Assembly (NCBI GenBank): GCA_920105625.2
Contig: OV050030.1
Coordinates: 104,377,698 to 104,441,697, forward strand
Direction of reading: 5' to 3'
Length of the DNA: 64,000 nt
Origin: Clusia tigrina
Lineage: Eukaryota; Arthropoda; Insecta; Diptera; Clusiidae
In this document: positions 43,118 through 53,659 of the stretch, in pieces
How positions within the stretch are numbered: position 1 is the stretch's first letter
How the letters are laid out: each line of letters begins with the position of its first letter
Notes under the pieces: model-generated
What the model was told of the DNA's origin: nothing
Database searches by the model: none
Seen by the model: the letters and a program-made list of their open reading frames with translations, nothing else
Translations under genes and position numbers: made by a program

Positions 43118-43482
43118 AGTTATATATATTATAATTATATATATTTTATAATTATATATATATTTATATAGGTTGTAATAATTTATTAAAAACTCAACAC
43201 TCTTTATTTTATCTGACTGTTTATTGTCATCGTCAAACTTCAACTGCCACTTTATTCTTACTCTAACTTATGCTCCATCTGAGCTTTATAAATATGTATC
43301 TTTTGTTGTATAAACATATATGTATGTATTTATTAAGATAAACTTATGCTCTCTCTGAGCATTATCGTGGCGGAATACATGTCAGCTAGAATATGCTGAC
43401 TTTGTGCATTCCGTCACGTTTCTTGTGTTGATCATTCAACGGTAGCGTGATCGGCATCGTTGAATGAGGATTGTATGTAACT
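43118..43482 (-). repeat. Errantivirus 3' LTR (365 bp)
   Basis: It runs from AGTTATATAT to ATGTAACT as read on +. Next to it the purine tract reads CTGGGAGG on -. The LTR contains two inverted repeats: CGGAAT/ATTCCG (43371-43376, 43408-43413) enclosing GTCAGC/GCTGAC (43381-43386, 43395-43400), and TCATTCAACG/CGTTGAATGA (43432-43441, 43458-43467). Confidence 0.93.
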
Positions 43483-44925
43483 CCTCCCAGGTTGCTTTTA
43501 GGATTCTCCTGAATCCTTTTATTTAAAATTTTTACATTTACATTTCTTTTTCTTAGCCAAAACAAAACCAGAGTTATTACAATTATACCAATTATTACAG
43601 CACTTATACTATAAGAAACATTTTTGTGGTACTTTAATTCCTGTATATGTTTTATGTTTTCAAAGTTATTTAATACAATTTTTTCAAAACTAATTTGGCT
43701 TTCGTATGTTTGATTTAACATTTTGACAGGGTAGGTATATTTTTCTACAAATTCAATTTTGTTGTTATAATATTTTTCGTTTCTTATCTGCAATTTACAA
43801 TTTGAAAAATTAATAATATAGTTCTTATATAATGTAAAATTACGTTTGTCACAATTCTGTATCAGTTTTTCATTATGTGCATTTTTTATTAAAATTGTGT
43901 CATCATTTATGTCTTTAACTTTAGTTTGATTATTATGCTTAAAAATACAGTTATTTGAAAAAATACAGTTTTTTGTTATTTTTAACTTTTTTAACATCAT
44001 GTTTTCGATATACTTATAATTTTTGAAATTTACAGTGACAATAATTTCATCTTTTTCCTCTATTTGCAAATTTTCTTTATTTGGTAGTGGTGTTATCAAC
44101 TTTCGGTCAGCAGTAATATAATTGTTTGGTATCTGTATAGCAAATATAATTGACTCATTTTTGTATGATAAAACTCCCAATTTTGCAAGTTTAAGCTTGT
44201 AGAAATCTATATTGAAATATTCTATTTCTTCTTTAGTTAGCATTCCTGGATGTATTAAATTATGTTTTGCTGCAGCTATATTATCCTGTATTTCTTTAAT
44301 CTTTCCTTCCAAATACCGTAGCTTATTCATTTGGTCATTAAACAATAATTGTTTCATTAATTCCTTATTTACTGATTGTGTTTTATTTAATGAGCTCAAA
44401 ATTTCGATTCTATCGTTTTCAATGGTTGTTTTCATTAAATTCATCGTGTTATTGAAATATTCATTAATGAATATTTGTTTATTTAAATTTGTAATTGCAT
44501 TGTGATTATTTTCCTCTATTATTTTCATATGATCTACAATATCTTGCCTATCCTCATCATCCATTACGCCGAACATCCATTTATACATGGAGCCCCCAAC
44601 ATTTATTAATCCTCTTTTTTTTTCTTCTTTCGTCGCTAGGGGTAATAGATTTGATTTTAGCTTTAATTATTTTTATCTCATTTATTAGAAGTTCTTTATT
44701 ATTTATTTCTGTTTTCATTATGTTTTCTTCAAATTGATTTATTACACTAGCTATTTCATGTGGTCGTATAACATGTAACACTGTATTTACCTCATTTACT
44801 ATTTCAACCACCCCCATTTGTATTATAGTATAACCTGCTTCTTCAGTTATTGGGGTTACTTGTAGGCGTCCTCTTGCTGTTATTGCTGTTGCAATTAAAA
44901 TTACGATCGTCAATATTCCCTGCAA
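43386..44925 (-). pseudogene. env: Errantivirus envelope gene, frameshifted at the cleavage site
   Basis: The first part (44925-44581, 114 codons) starts with a signal peptide (MQGILTIVILIATAITA) and ends just after a basic cleavage motif (ERRKKKR). The second part (44588-43386, 400 codons) begins in the fusion-peptide region, has a long helical segment, a cysteine-bearing ectodomain and a membrane anchor near its C-terminus (VIIGIIVITLVLFWL), and stops inside the 3' LTR. The two parts are in different frames; the change lies at or next to a run of nine A (44615-44623, T on +). A real deletion, a sequencing error in the homopolymer and slippage are all possible. This is the F-like envelope type usual for errantiviruses, normally made from a spliced RNA. 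Confidence 0.88.
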
Positions 44926-45004
44926 ATTACAATTATATAATCACTCCGTTTAAATGATCCTACACTTATAAAATAAATTTTAATGGATATATTCATTGTG
45001 TTTT

Positions 45005-48000
45005 TCAATAACCAGGATCACCAGCCATTGCCCTAGTACTAAATCTATCATCATTTTCATTATTATTCAAGATTTCAATGCTTGCGAATTTATATGGTCT
45101 TTTTATATTGGCAATATGGACATTTTTCAATGGATTACTTCTATAATACGGTTGGTCTTTGTGTCTGACTCTACGATAATTTTTTATAAAGCCGCTTGGT
45201 CTATATTCAGTATATTGTTCTCTAGTTCTATTTCTTTTCTCTATGATGTGATTTTTGGATTGATTTATTCTATCTTGTAAAATTGTGGAGCAAACGTTTT
45301 CTTTTGCGGACCTAGGAGAACATTTGATGGTAGAATGATAGCGATCATTATAGTTACCTATAACGATCTGTATCCTCATTTCCGTTGAGAGACTTGGATC
45401 ATCAATTCCTGTTAGTTTTTCCAACAGGGTTGAGTGAAGCCTCTCAATGTCTGCATTTCCTGTATGGTTGTTGGGCTTTGTTAAATGTACCTCTATACCT
45501 TCTGTAGACAAAAATTCTATTAGTTGTTCTGCTCTAAATTCATTATCCATAATGATTTTTTTAGGTTTCCCAAATTTGGCAAAATGTTCTACTATTATTG
45601 TTTTCTTTGATCTCCAATTTCTATCAGTAATGTTATAAGCTGCTGCGAATTTGGTTAATTTACCAATAACTGTTACAAATGATAATTTTTTAAAATGAAA
45701 AATATCGATATGAATGATTTCGTTCTTTTCGGTTGCAGTTTCCGTTAAATGAAATTTGGGTCTAATTGGTCTCCTATCATATTTGATTTGTTGACACTTT
45801 TGACAGTTATTAATTATTAGCTGAATATGCTCCTTGAATTTTGGATAGTATATTATTTCTTTTAGTGTGTTATAGGTTTCGTTAATACCGCTATGCATTG
45901 ATTCATTACTATGATATAATGAAATTTGTTTGTGCAACTCTTCCTCGTCTTCTATTTCGGAAGCCTTTTTTGTACATTTTACGAATTCAATTTGGTTTTC
46001 GTGTGAAAACATAGATATAAGTATCAGTTGTATTTTGTGATAATCTGACTCAGAGACCTCTGAAAAAATGCCTATTTTCCCCTTTTTTATATAACGTTTA
46101 AAAATATTTTTAATATAGTTTTCATCCTCCATTGGATTAATTCCAATAATCTTTCTGTTATGGAGTGTTTGCAACTCGGCTTCTGGGCTATATGTAATTA
46201 TTATTTGTATCTTGTATTTATTAACTATCTCTTCCTTTATAAAAAAATGGTCTAACAACTCCTCTTCAGCGGAATGTATAGTGTCTGTCAGTTCGTAGTT
46301 TGATTCATGGTCATTATTTTCATTTATTTTGGGCGAATTCTCAATTCTACTCAAAAAGTCTGCCACAACGTTATCTTTACCATTTAAATATTCTATCTCA
46401 TAACTATACTCCTGGAGTTTCAAAAGCCACCTTTGGTGACGTTGGGAGAATTCCTTCCCTTTATATTTATTATTTAAATATTTAATTGGGCAATGGTCAG
46501 TTATTATTTTAAACTTCTTTCCATAGATATAGGGTCTAAGATACGTGATAGCATATATTATAGCCAAAAATTCCTTGTCAGTAGTCGCATATTTTTGCTC
46601 ATGGTTATTTAACGTTCCAGAGATATAACATACAGGTTGTCCCTGCTGAGAAAGGACTTCACCGATAGCGTAATCACTAGCATCTGTAGTGATAGTGAAC
46701 TCCTTGTCATACTCTGGGAATTTTAAAATAGGGTGTGATATTATTAAGGCTTTCAAATTTTCAAAACTGCTTATATATTGTGGATCTTTAGGATTAATTT
46801 TAAATCCTTTCTTCAGATACTTTATCATAGGATAAGCTATTTTAGAATAATTTTTAATAAATTTTCTATAATAGCCTGTGGCTCCCAAGAATCCTTTAAG
46901 TTGCTTTTCCGTTTTAGGCACCACCAGATTTTGAATAACCATAACTTTCTCAGGGTTTGGCTTAATGCCTTCTTTAGTCAGTATATGCCCCAAAAATTGT
47001 GTTTCCTTCTTTAAGAAACTACACTTATCGGCTTGAATTTTAAGGTTATGTTTTTCTAATGTCGAAAAAATTTTTACAAGAGAACTTATATGCTCCTCCA
47101 ATGAGGTTGAAAATACGAGAACGTCATCCAGATAGACAACACATATCTTATTGATATATTCTCTCAAAACTTCGTTCATCATTCTCTGGAAGGTGGCTGG
47201 GGCATTTTTCAGCCCGAAAGGCATACGGACATATTCATATAGTCCAGCCGGAGTTACAAAAGCTGTCTTTTCGATGTCTTCCTCTGCCATCAATATTTGG
47301 TGGTAACCCTTGGCTAAGTCAATTGTGCTAAAGTACTGTGCTTTGCCCAGTTTGTCAAGGATACCTTCAATATTTGGCATTGGGTATTTATCGTCTACCG
47401 TCAATTGATTTAATCTCCTATAATCAACCACTAATCTGTACTTTTGTATGCCCGAGTTATCAATTTTTTTCGGAACTATTAGAATCGGAGAGCTATATCT
47501 ACTCCTGCTTTCTCTGATGATTCCCTGATTTTGTAAGTCAACAATTTGTTTTCGGACTTCTTCTTCGTGCTTTGGAGGCAACCTATAAATTCGTGAATTT
47601 ATTTGTTGATTAGTTGTGGTTTTTACTTTGTGTACCACTGCTTTTGTATTTGTAAGAGCGTCCCCTTCTTTATAAATTAATTTATTGAATTTTTTCAAAA
47701 GCTTCTGCACTTGATTTTTTTCATTCGAATTTAAATGGTTTAATTTGATATTTTTTACCTCACTTGTATCCAACGAATAAACCTGTTCTTGCAAGGTCCT
47801 CGATTGGAAAGGAAGCTTTACCCCATTGTTTAGGATGATTTCTTTACTTGCGATATCAATTACTTTTACATTGTTGAATATAAAATCATTTCCTAAAAGA
47901 AGATCATATGGCTTGTTAAAATCCATTTTTAACCATCTCATTTTCGCATTTGAAGGAAAACAAAATTCCGAAGGACACGGCGTTTTTACTTTCTCATTTG

Positions 48001-48192
48001 GCTTCTCGATATTCCCGCCTATTGTACTTATAATAGTATTTTTACGTTCTACTATGGGCAATTTGTATTCTAAAAAACTTTTCTTTTTCATGATGCTGAT
48101 AGTGGATCCAGGGTCCACTAAAGTACGCCATTTTTTGTCAAATATTGTTAGAGATATTATAATTTTGTTTTGATTTTCCGAGGCTAATTTAT
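45005..48192 (-). CDS. pol: Errantivirus pol polyprotein (protease, RT, RNase H, integrase)
   Basis: The frame is open for about 1060 codons in the -1 frame relative to gag; the 1037 codons counted from 48118 begin at GTG, so no separate ATG start is needed. The protease motif reads VDPGSTIS, with Pro where D-S/T-G is usual. RT contains VDYRRLNQ, FSTIDLAKGYHQ, MPFGLKNAPATFQ and catalytic YLDD at ~329-332 (counted from 48118). RNase H has TTDASDYAIG at ~477. Integrase has the zinc motif (H ~736, H ~742, C ~772, C ~775) and catalytic Asp ~805, Asp ~858 and Glu ~892. It is probably reached by -1 frameshifting from gag. Apart from the protease motif it looks intact. Confidence 0.93.
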
Positions 48193-49230
48193 AAAAAAAT
48201 CGTTATTATTTACTTCTTCAACCTCCTCGGATCTACTCATAGTATCTACTTCCATAGGCTCTGGTCGAAAAGAGCGTCTTGACTGTTGTGTTCTGTTTTG
48301 ATAGCTTTGCCTAGTATTAGCTGAATTGGCATTCCACTGACGATTTTGATTGTGTCCTGAGGGGCCTGCCTGAATTTGAGGTCTGTAATTATTTTGATTT
48401 GAAAAATTTTGAGGACGAAACTGCCCTGAAACATTTTGAAAACGATTTTGTGGAATATAATTGTTATAGCCTTGCCTAGGCAAATTAAGTTGATCTGAAC
48501 TATTATTTCTTGGTTTCCATTTGTTTTTATATTTGGTTTCACTTGCTGTATCAATTTGCTGACTATAAGTTTTATTTTTGTTTTTCGGAGTCCAATAATT
48601 ATTTTTTAAAATTAAGTTTGGATTTAAATTGCCTTCATCCAATCCTTCAAATTCGTGAATTTTATCTGTTATTTCCGACAATGATGTAACCCTCATAATG
48701 GTATATGCCAAAGTGCCTGATGCTAACTGTTTTATTCTTTGTAATAACAAAGCAGAAAAAATTTCCTTCATTGGTCCTTCATTTTCGCTTAGTGCACTGA
48801 ATTCTGTAATATTATCAATTAACTCTTTTATCTTTCTACTAAGTTCCCTTATACTACCTACTCTTAGTGTCGTAATGTCTTTTGTAATTGTCATTTGGTC
48901 TTTTGTAGGCTTGTAGTGCTGTCTTAACTTTATTTTACAGTCAGCCCATGTTAATGGTGGATTTGTTTGTAAATAGTTTTTAGCTGAACCAAGTATTTTC
49001 ATATTATAAACCACTTGAAAAACTGCCACCTCTTGTCCTACATAATCTAATAAAATTCTATCTATAGCTCCCATGAACGCTGGTAACTTTTTCGAATCAC
49101 CCTCAAAAGATTGCATATACTTTAAATCTTTTTCGACTCGCTGCCTAAATGTATTTCCTTGATGATTTGCATTCTGTTGCAGCAATTGTGTTATCGCCAC
49201 TAAACAACGCTCTATTTGTTGGTTTGCCAT
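48184..49230 (-). CDS. gag: Errantivirus gag (348 codons)
   Basis: Starts at ATG 49230 (MANQQIERCLVAITQLLQQN). The capsid-like region has the usual errantivirus pattern (FMGAIDRILLDY, NPPLTWADCKIKLRQHYKP, SIRELSRKIKELI). The C-terminal third is rich in Asn, Gln and Arg with repeated NNYRPQ/RQSYQNR motifs and lacks a CCHC zinc knuckle, which is normal for this group. Stop TAG at 48184-48186 follows the T7 slippery run. No lesions seen. Confidence 0.92.
   Translation of the reverse strand: MANQQIERCLVAITQLLQQNANHQGNTFRQRVEKDLKYMQSFEGDSKKLPAFMGAIDRILLDYVGQEVAVFQVVYNMKILGSAKNYLQTNPPLTWADCKIKLRQHYKPTKDQMTITKDITTLRVGSIRELSRKIKELIDNITEFSALSENEGPMKEIFSALLLQRIKQLASGTLAYTIMRVTSLSEITDKIHEFEGLDEGNLNPNLILKNNYWTPKNKNKTYSQQIDTASETKYKNKWKPRNNSSDQLNLPRQGYNNYIPQNRFQNVSGQFRPQNFSNQNNYRPQIQAGPSGHNQNRQWNANSANTRQSYQNRTQQSRRSFRPEPMEVDTMSRSEEVEEVNNNDFFIN
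48193..48199 (-). promoter_or_regulatory. Putative -1 ribosomal frameshift site, gag to pol
   Basis: A run of seven T lies in gag phase as T TTT TTT, three codons before the gag stop (48184-48186). A -1 slip here enters the pol frame, which is open from this point. No downstream structure was evaluated. Confidence 0.6.
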
Positions 49231-49791
49231 TTTTGTATTTGCTATTTTTTTTTTTTATTTTATCTGTTAACACCACTAATCATTCACAACCAAAATAAAA
49301 TCTTTACACCTAACGGCAAAATTTAATTACAAAAATCAAATCTTATTATCAAGTACAATTAACAATTTATGTTATTATTAATTACATTAATTTTGAGTAT
49401 GATTTAAAATGCATTCTTACTTTTATCCTCATTTTCAAACTGATGCTAAGTATGTTGATATGCTGATCCGATTTACACTTTTTCGTCTTATGTACTGTCG
49501 TATATTTCGCTGCTGCCTCCAGGTATACAGATCCGCTGGTAATGATTGTGATAATTTGCTGAGAACTTCACAATTCTTCTTCCGTAGGATGCTGTGCTGC
49601 TGCCTTCTTTGCGGTAATCACACTTTTTCCGAGATAAATTAGTTCACTTTAATAAGTGATCTTTATTAATTTTTATTTATAAGTGTTGGCTTGAGTTGAA
49701 TTTGAATATATTTATATATTTTATTCCTTATATATTTTATATAATAATAATAATAATAATAAGGAACTCGGTATCGTTCACCGACTGCGCC
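49231..49791 (-). other. Errantivirus leader with primer binding site
   Basis: 560 bp without a convincing gene. Next to the LTR the - strand reads TGGCGCAGTCGGTGAACG, with the first T shared with the LTR end; it is a primer binding site of the tRNA-Ser-like class known from ZAM/17.6-type errantiviruses. A short TAA-rich microsatellite lies at about 49741-49762. Confidence 0.8.
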
Positions 49792-50156
49792 AGTTATATA
49801 TATTATAATTATATATATTTTATAATTATATATATATTTATATAGGTTGTAATAATTTATTAAAAACTCAACACTCTTTATTTTATCTGACTGTTTATTG
49901 TCATCGTCAAACTTCAACTACCACTTTATTCTTACTCTAACTTATGCTCCATCTGAGCTTTATAAATATGTATCTTTTGTTGTATAAACATATATGTATG
50001 TATTTATTAAGATAAACTTATGCTCTCTCTGAGCATTATCGTGGCGGAATACATGTCAGCTAGAATATGCTGACTTTGTGCATTCCGTCACGTTTCTTGT
50101 GTTGATCATTCAACGGTAGCGTGATCGGCATCGTTGAATGAGGATTGTATGTAACT
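49792..50156 (-). repeat. Errantivirus 5' LTR (365 bp)
   Basis: Same length and ends as 43118-43482, with one substitution by eye. The CGCG target duplication follows at 50157-50160. Confidence 0.93.
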
Positions 50157-50160
50157 CGCG

Positions 50161-50811
50161 TCGCATGTTCGGTGAATGGGCCCAAAACGAGATGGCCACC
50201 GATCCCGATTTTCACAAAAAATTTTGTTCAGCGATGAAGCTTACTTTTGTGTAATGTGTACGTTAATAAGCAAAATTGTCGCATTTGGAGTGACTCAAAA
50301 ATTCACTGTTTGGTGTGCTCTATGGGCAGAGGGAATCATTGGTCCATATTTCTTCAAAGATGAAGCCGGCCATACTGTTATAGTCAATAGGGAACGCTAT
50401 AGAGCCATGATTAATGACTTTTTCGTGCCTGAAATGGAGGATGTTGATGTGAACGATCTTTGGTTCCAACAAGACGGCGCTACATGCCATACAGCCAATG
50501 AAACATATATTTACAATTTATTGAACGAAACTTTTGGTGAGCGCATTATCTCGCGTCGTGGGCCTGTGGCGTGGCCTCCAAGATCGTGCGATTTAACACC
50601 GATGGACTATTTTTTGTGGGGTTATGTGAAGTCGCTTGTCTACGCAGATAATCCCGAGACGATTGATGCCTTGGAAGAGAATATTCGGCGCGTTATTGCT
50701 GACATACGGCCCCAATTGCTGCAGAAAGTGGTTGAAAATTGGGCCTCTCGGTTGGAATTTATTCGAGGCAGCCGCGGCGGCCACTTGCCCGAAATCATTT
50801 TTAAAACATAA
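50161..50811 (+). pseudogene. Mariner/Tc1-superfamily transposase, right fragment (catalytic domain)
   Basis: Continues the gene interrupted at 43117: RMFGEWAQNEM, then SDEAYF (first catalytic Asp), WCALWAEGIIGPYF, WFQQDGATCHTA (second Asp) and PPRSCDLTPMDYFLWGYV (third acidic position). A small internal gap after SDEAYF is likely because the usual HFWLNG region is altered. The second and third Asp (in QQD and PMD) are about 43 residues apart, longer than the 34 of classical mariners. It ends at TAA 50809-50811. Confidence 0.82.
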
Positions 50812-50861
50812 TGGCAAACCCTTATCTATATAATAAAGCAAATTTCTTGGCCACAGTAAAT

Positions 50862-50915
50862 TATATGCGTTTTATTTCTGCTTGAAAACCACACGTCTAA
50901 AAAAAACACCCTTTA
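50862..50915 (+). repeat. Right terminal inverted repeat region of the mariner-like transposon
   Basis: Read on -, the end is TAAAGGGTGTTTTTTTTAGA..., resembling the left end TAAAGGGTTTTTC of the related element at 57174. TA at 50914-50915 fits a TA target site, and LINE coding sequence resumes right there. No matching left repeat is seen near 42850. Confidence 0.65.
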
Positions 50916-51382
50916 CCATCTGACGCAGAGGCTCACTGGACATGGGTGCTTCAAAGAATACCTGCACAGATTCCATCGAGAAGACGACCCTTATTGCACA
51001 GTATGCCAAGAAGAACTGGAAAGCATGTGTTATTGCACTGTCCGCGATTCATCAATGTGCGAATGGATCTAGAAAGAGTATTCGGCGAAACTCTGACGGA
51101 GTACAATCTGGTACCAAATATGTGCGAGGATAAAGACAAATGGAATACCACATGTGCTGTGGTGGCGAGTATTATGAACAAGCTGCAACACGCGGAATAC
51201 ATGCGTAGAACGGAACGCGCCAATGCATCTCCAGAAGGAGCTCGCGACGCCCAAATGAGCTTTGGATCGTACTATGACCGAATGACCAATACTGACGATT
51301 GAGTAGTATACTCAGAACGGCCTCCCGACACACTACTTAATGGTGAAGTTCCGGGGGGAATAACCGTCGGACAGGGGGGGAA
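50914..51382 (+). pseudogene. LINE ORF2 C-terminus and 3' end, + copy (detached by insertions)
   Basis: Encodes YHLTQRLTGHGCF...YLHRF and a CCHC-like PYCTVCQEELES, then in another frame RMDLERVFGETL and SFGSYYDRMTNTDD before TGA 51300-51302. This is the typical end of R1/Jockey-type ORF2. About 80 bp of 3' UTR follow (AATGGTGAAGTTCCGGGGGG). Compared with full-length relatives about 200 codons between RT and this part are missing, so a deletion accompanied the transposon. Confidence 0.78.
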
Positions 51383-51732
51383 CAGAGAAGTTGGTAAATT
51401 CAATGCCAAACAGACTGAGTGATGTCTTAAAACGTCGTGGCTATCCCACAAAATATTAAATTTATCTTTTCTTCATTATTTTGAATGCTTTTGTAATTAG
51501 TTTTAAAACTGAACGCAGAATTTGTGGGAGCTATTTTTGCTTGTTACGGCTCTTTTTACCGTTATCTCAAGAATGAAGAGAGGAATCTGAAATTTTTTTT
51601 TACTTTTTGAACTTAAGATGTAAAAAATAAATACATCAAAAAAAATTTATTTGAATTATATATTTTCGTTGTGTTTTTATATCATTTATAAAAATTTGTA
51701 AGGTGAACGCAGACTTTATGGGCTATGTGTAT
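51383..51732 (+). mobile_element. Tc1-like transposon remnant, 3' end
   Basis: Starts with the last codons of a Tc1 transposase (NSMPNRLSDVLKRRGYPTKY, stop TAA near 51458). AT-rich 3' sequence follows, with two direct repeats, GAACGCAGAATTTGTGGG (~51511) and GAACGCAGACTTTATGGG (~51705). Such repeats inside the terminal repeat are the IR/DR arrangement known for Tc1-like elements. The 5' part is gone. Confidence 0.7.
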
Positions 51733-51749
51733 ATGGCTATGCATTTGTT

Positions 51750-53659
51750 GTCACGGTGCTTTGCCACTGAAACCATCGCGATGTCATCTGCGTATCGAAC
51801 GAGAGTTGTGTCTGCCGGGAGGCCAAGTTTAAGGATGCCGTCATACATTGCGTTCCAGAGTGTTGGGCCCAGCACCGAACCCTGGGGGACGCCGCCAGTT
51901 ACTCTGTACGTTTTCATGCCATCGTCCTTGTCATAAAACAGGACTCTGCTGTAGAAGTAGCACGCTATAATTCGGTGCAGATATACCGGCACGACGAAAC
52001 TTTTGAGTGCGCTCATAATCTGGGGCCAGCTTGCGGAGTTGAATGCGTTTTTTATATCCAACGTCACCACCGCACAGTACTTCTTTGTACCAAATCTCCA
52101 TTGTCTGCCGCTAGTGGCTTGACGAGCAATACTCATGACGGTTTGAAAAGCGTCCAGCGTTGATCGCGCTTTCCTAAAGCCATACTGGTTTGGGGACAGC
52201 CCTGTTGGTTTCTCCAGATGCTCCTGTACTCGCTCCAATACTTTGCCCAGAGTATCCAGCATACATACAGGACGGTACGACGATGGTTGATCCGGCTGCT
52301 TCCCCGGTTTAAGTAGCAGCACCAGCCTCTGTTGTTTCCAGGATTTTGGGAAAACGCCTTCCTTGAGACATGCGTCGTAGAGTTTAGCGAAAAACTCCGG
52401 CGTAGCCTTAATCGCTGCTTTCATTGCGATGTTTGGAAAGAGGTCCAAACCCGGTGCTTTGTTATCTGCGATGCATTGCGTGATGAGAAGCACTTCCTGT
52501 GTGGTAACTTCAGGGATATCATCCATGTGCAATTGCTGTCCCTCGTAAAGTGTGGCTTCTTCTTGGCGAGGGAATAGAGTGGATACCACCTCGCGCATGA
52601 GTGTCGGGCTTGTGAGCTGTGATGCTCTTGGGACTTTGAGTTCCTCATAACTCTTTTATAACCATTTCCCCAGGGATCAATGTCTACGCTGTCGCGAAGC
52701 TCCCTAAAGCATCGGTGTTTGCTATCTTGTATGGCTTTTTTGAGTACTGCTTTACATATCTTGTAGTCTGCCAATAGCGCGTCTGTCGCTGGCGCAGCGC
52801 GAGATCTCTTAAGTTTTCTTCGTGCATGATGGCAATTTCTTCTAGCGATCACGATCTCCTCATTCCACCAGTAGACTGGCTTTCTGTCAGGTCTTCCTGA
52901 TAACCTGGGCATGGTTGTGTCGCAGGCTTTACCGAGGCAGGCTGTGATGCTCGCCATTATGCTTTCTGCTTTCATCTCTAAATGGCTTTCTTGAGCGGTG
53001 CCACATTGCCAAGCCATGTTAAAGATTTCGGCGTCATATGACTATTTTTTCCAGCCTCTTTGCTGAACTTTCTGCACCCGATATGCGTTCTATTGTGTAT
53101 GTTGCCATATGTCCATGATGATGGGATTATGGTCGCTATGCGTGTAGATGGAGCTTACAGACCACCTTGCTGTGCGAGCTATGTCATTCTGTTAGGTCCA
53201 CGATGGAGCTGTTTCTTCCATTTTCGAAGGTGCATTGGCCAGGCACATTGAGTAGATCGAGATCAAGCAGAGCCATGCTCTCCAGCAGTGCTGTACCACG
53301 TCTGTTGCTGCGCGTGCTCCCCCAAATAGTAGACCACGCGTTAAAGTCACCAGCAATCAGGAGTGGGTGTTTGCCTCCGCGTTCATACTGGGTGGAACGT
53401 AGTAACTAAAAAGATAGATGCCTCTCGCTTTGACCCAGGTGAAACCACGTTCTGCTCCCGTCATTTTACTGTGCGTAGTTGAATTGCCCATTGTACATAT
53501 CGCCGACTTGTTTGAGACATCAGACGTCCAGGAATATTCGTCGATGCTTTCGTATGGCTCTGATAGTAGCGCAATATCTACGCTGTGCTCCTGCATGATT
53601 TTCCGCAAGAGGTCTTGAGCGGCCGCACAATGATCGAGGTTGAGCTGAATTATTCTCAT
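51750..53659 (-). pseudogene. LINE ORF2 (endonuclease - RT), - copy, broken and 3'-truncated
   Basis: Starts at ATG 53659 overlapping the ORF1 stop. The endonuclease has the same frame change before GDFNAW and the same stop as the + copy. The linker (52421-53017) and RT (51723-52598, 291 codons) are open. RT includes NQYGFRKARST, IKNAFNSASW, GVPQGSVLGPTLW and YADDIAMV. It has TAC where the + copy has TAA. The RT thumb and C-terminus are missing. Confidence 0.85.

Larger units (their letters stand above)
43118..50156 (-). mobile_element. Gypsy-type errantivirus (ZAM-like by target site), nearly complete
   Basis: 7.04-kb element on the - strand with two 365-bp LTRs, gag, pol, a frameshifted env, a primer binding site, a purine tract and a 4-bp target duplication. 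Its LTRs begin AGTTA and end TAACT, as in insect errantiviruses. It sits inside the transposase gene of a mariner-like transposon. The two LTRs differ at a single base by eye (G at about 43246 versus A at about 49920), so insertion is recent. Confidence 0.95.

Noticed and set aside
49409..49642. 77-codon frame in the errantivirus leader
   Set aside because: It is antisense to the element, lacks any domain pattern and sits in the 5' leader.
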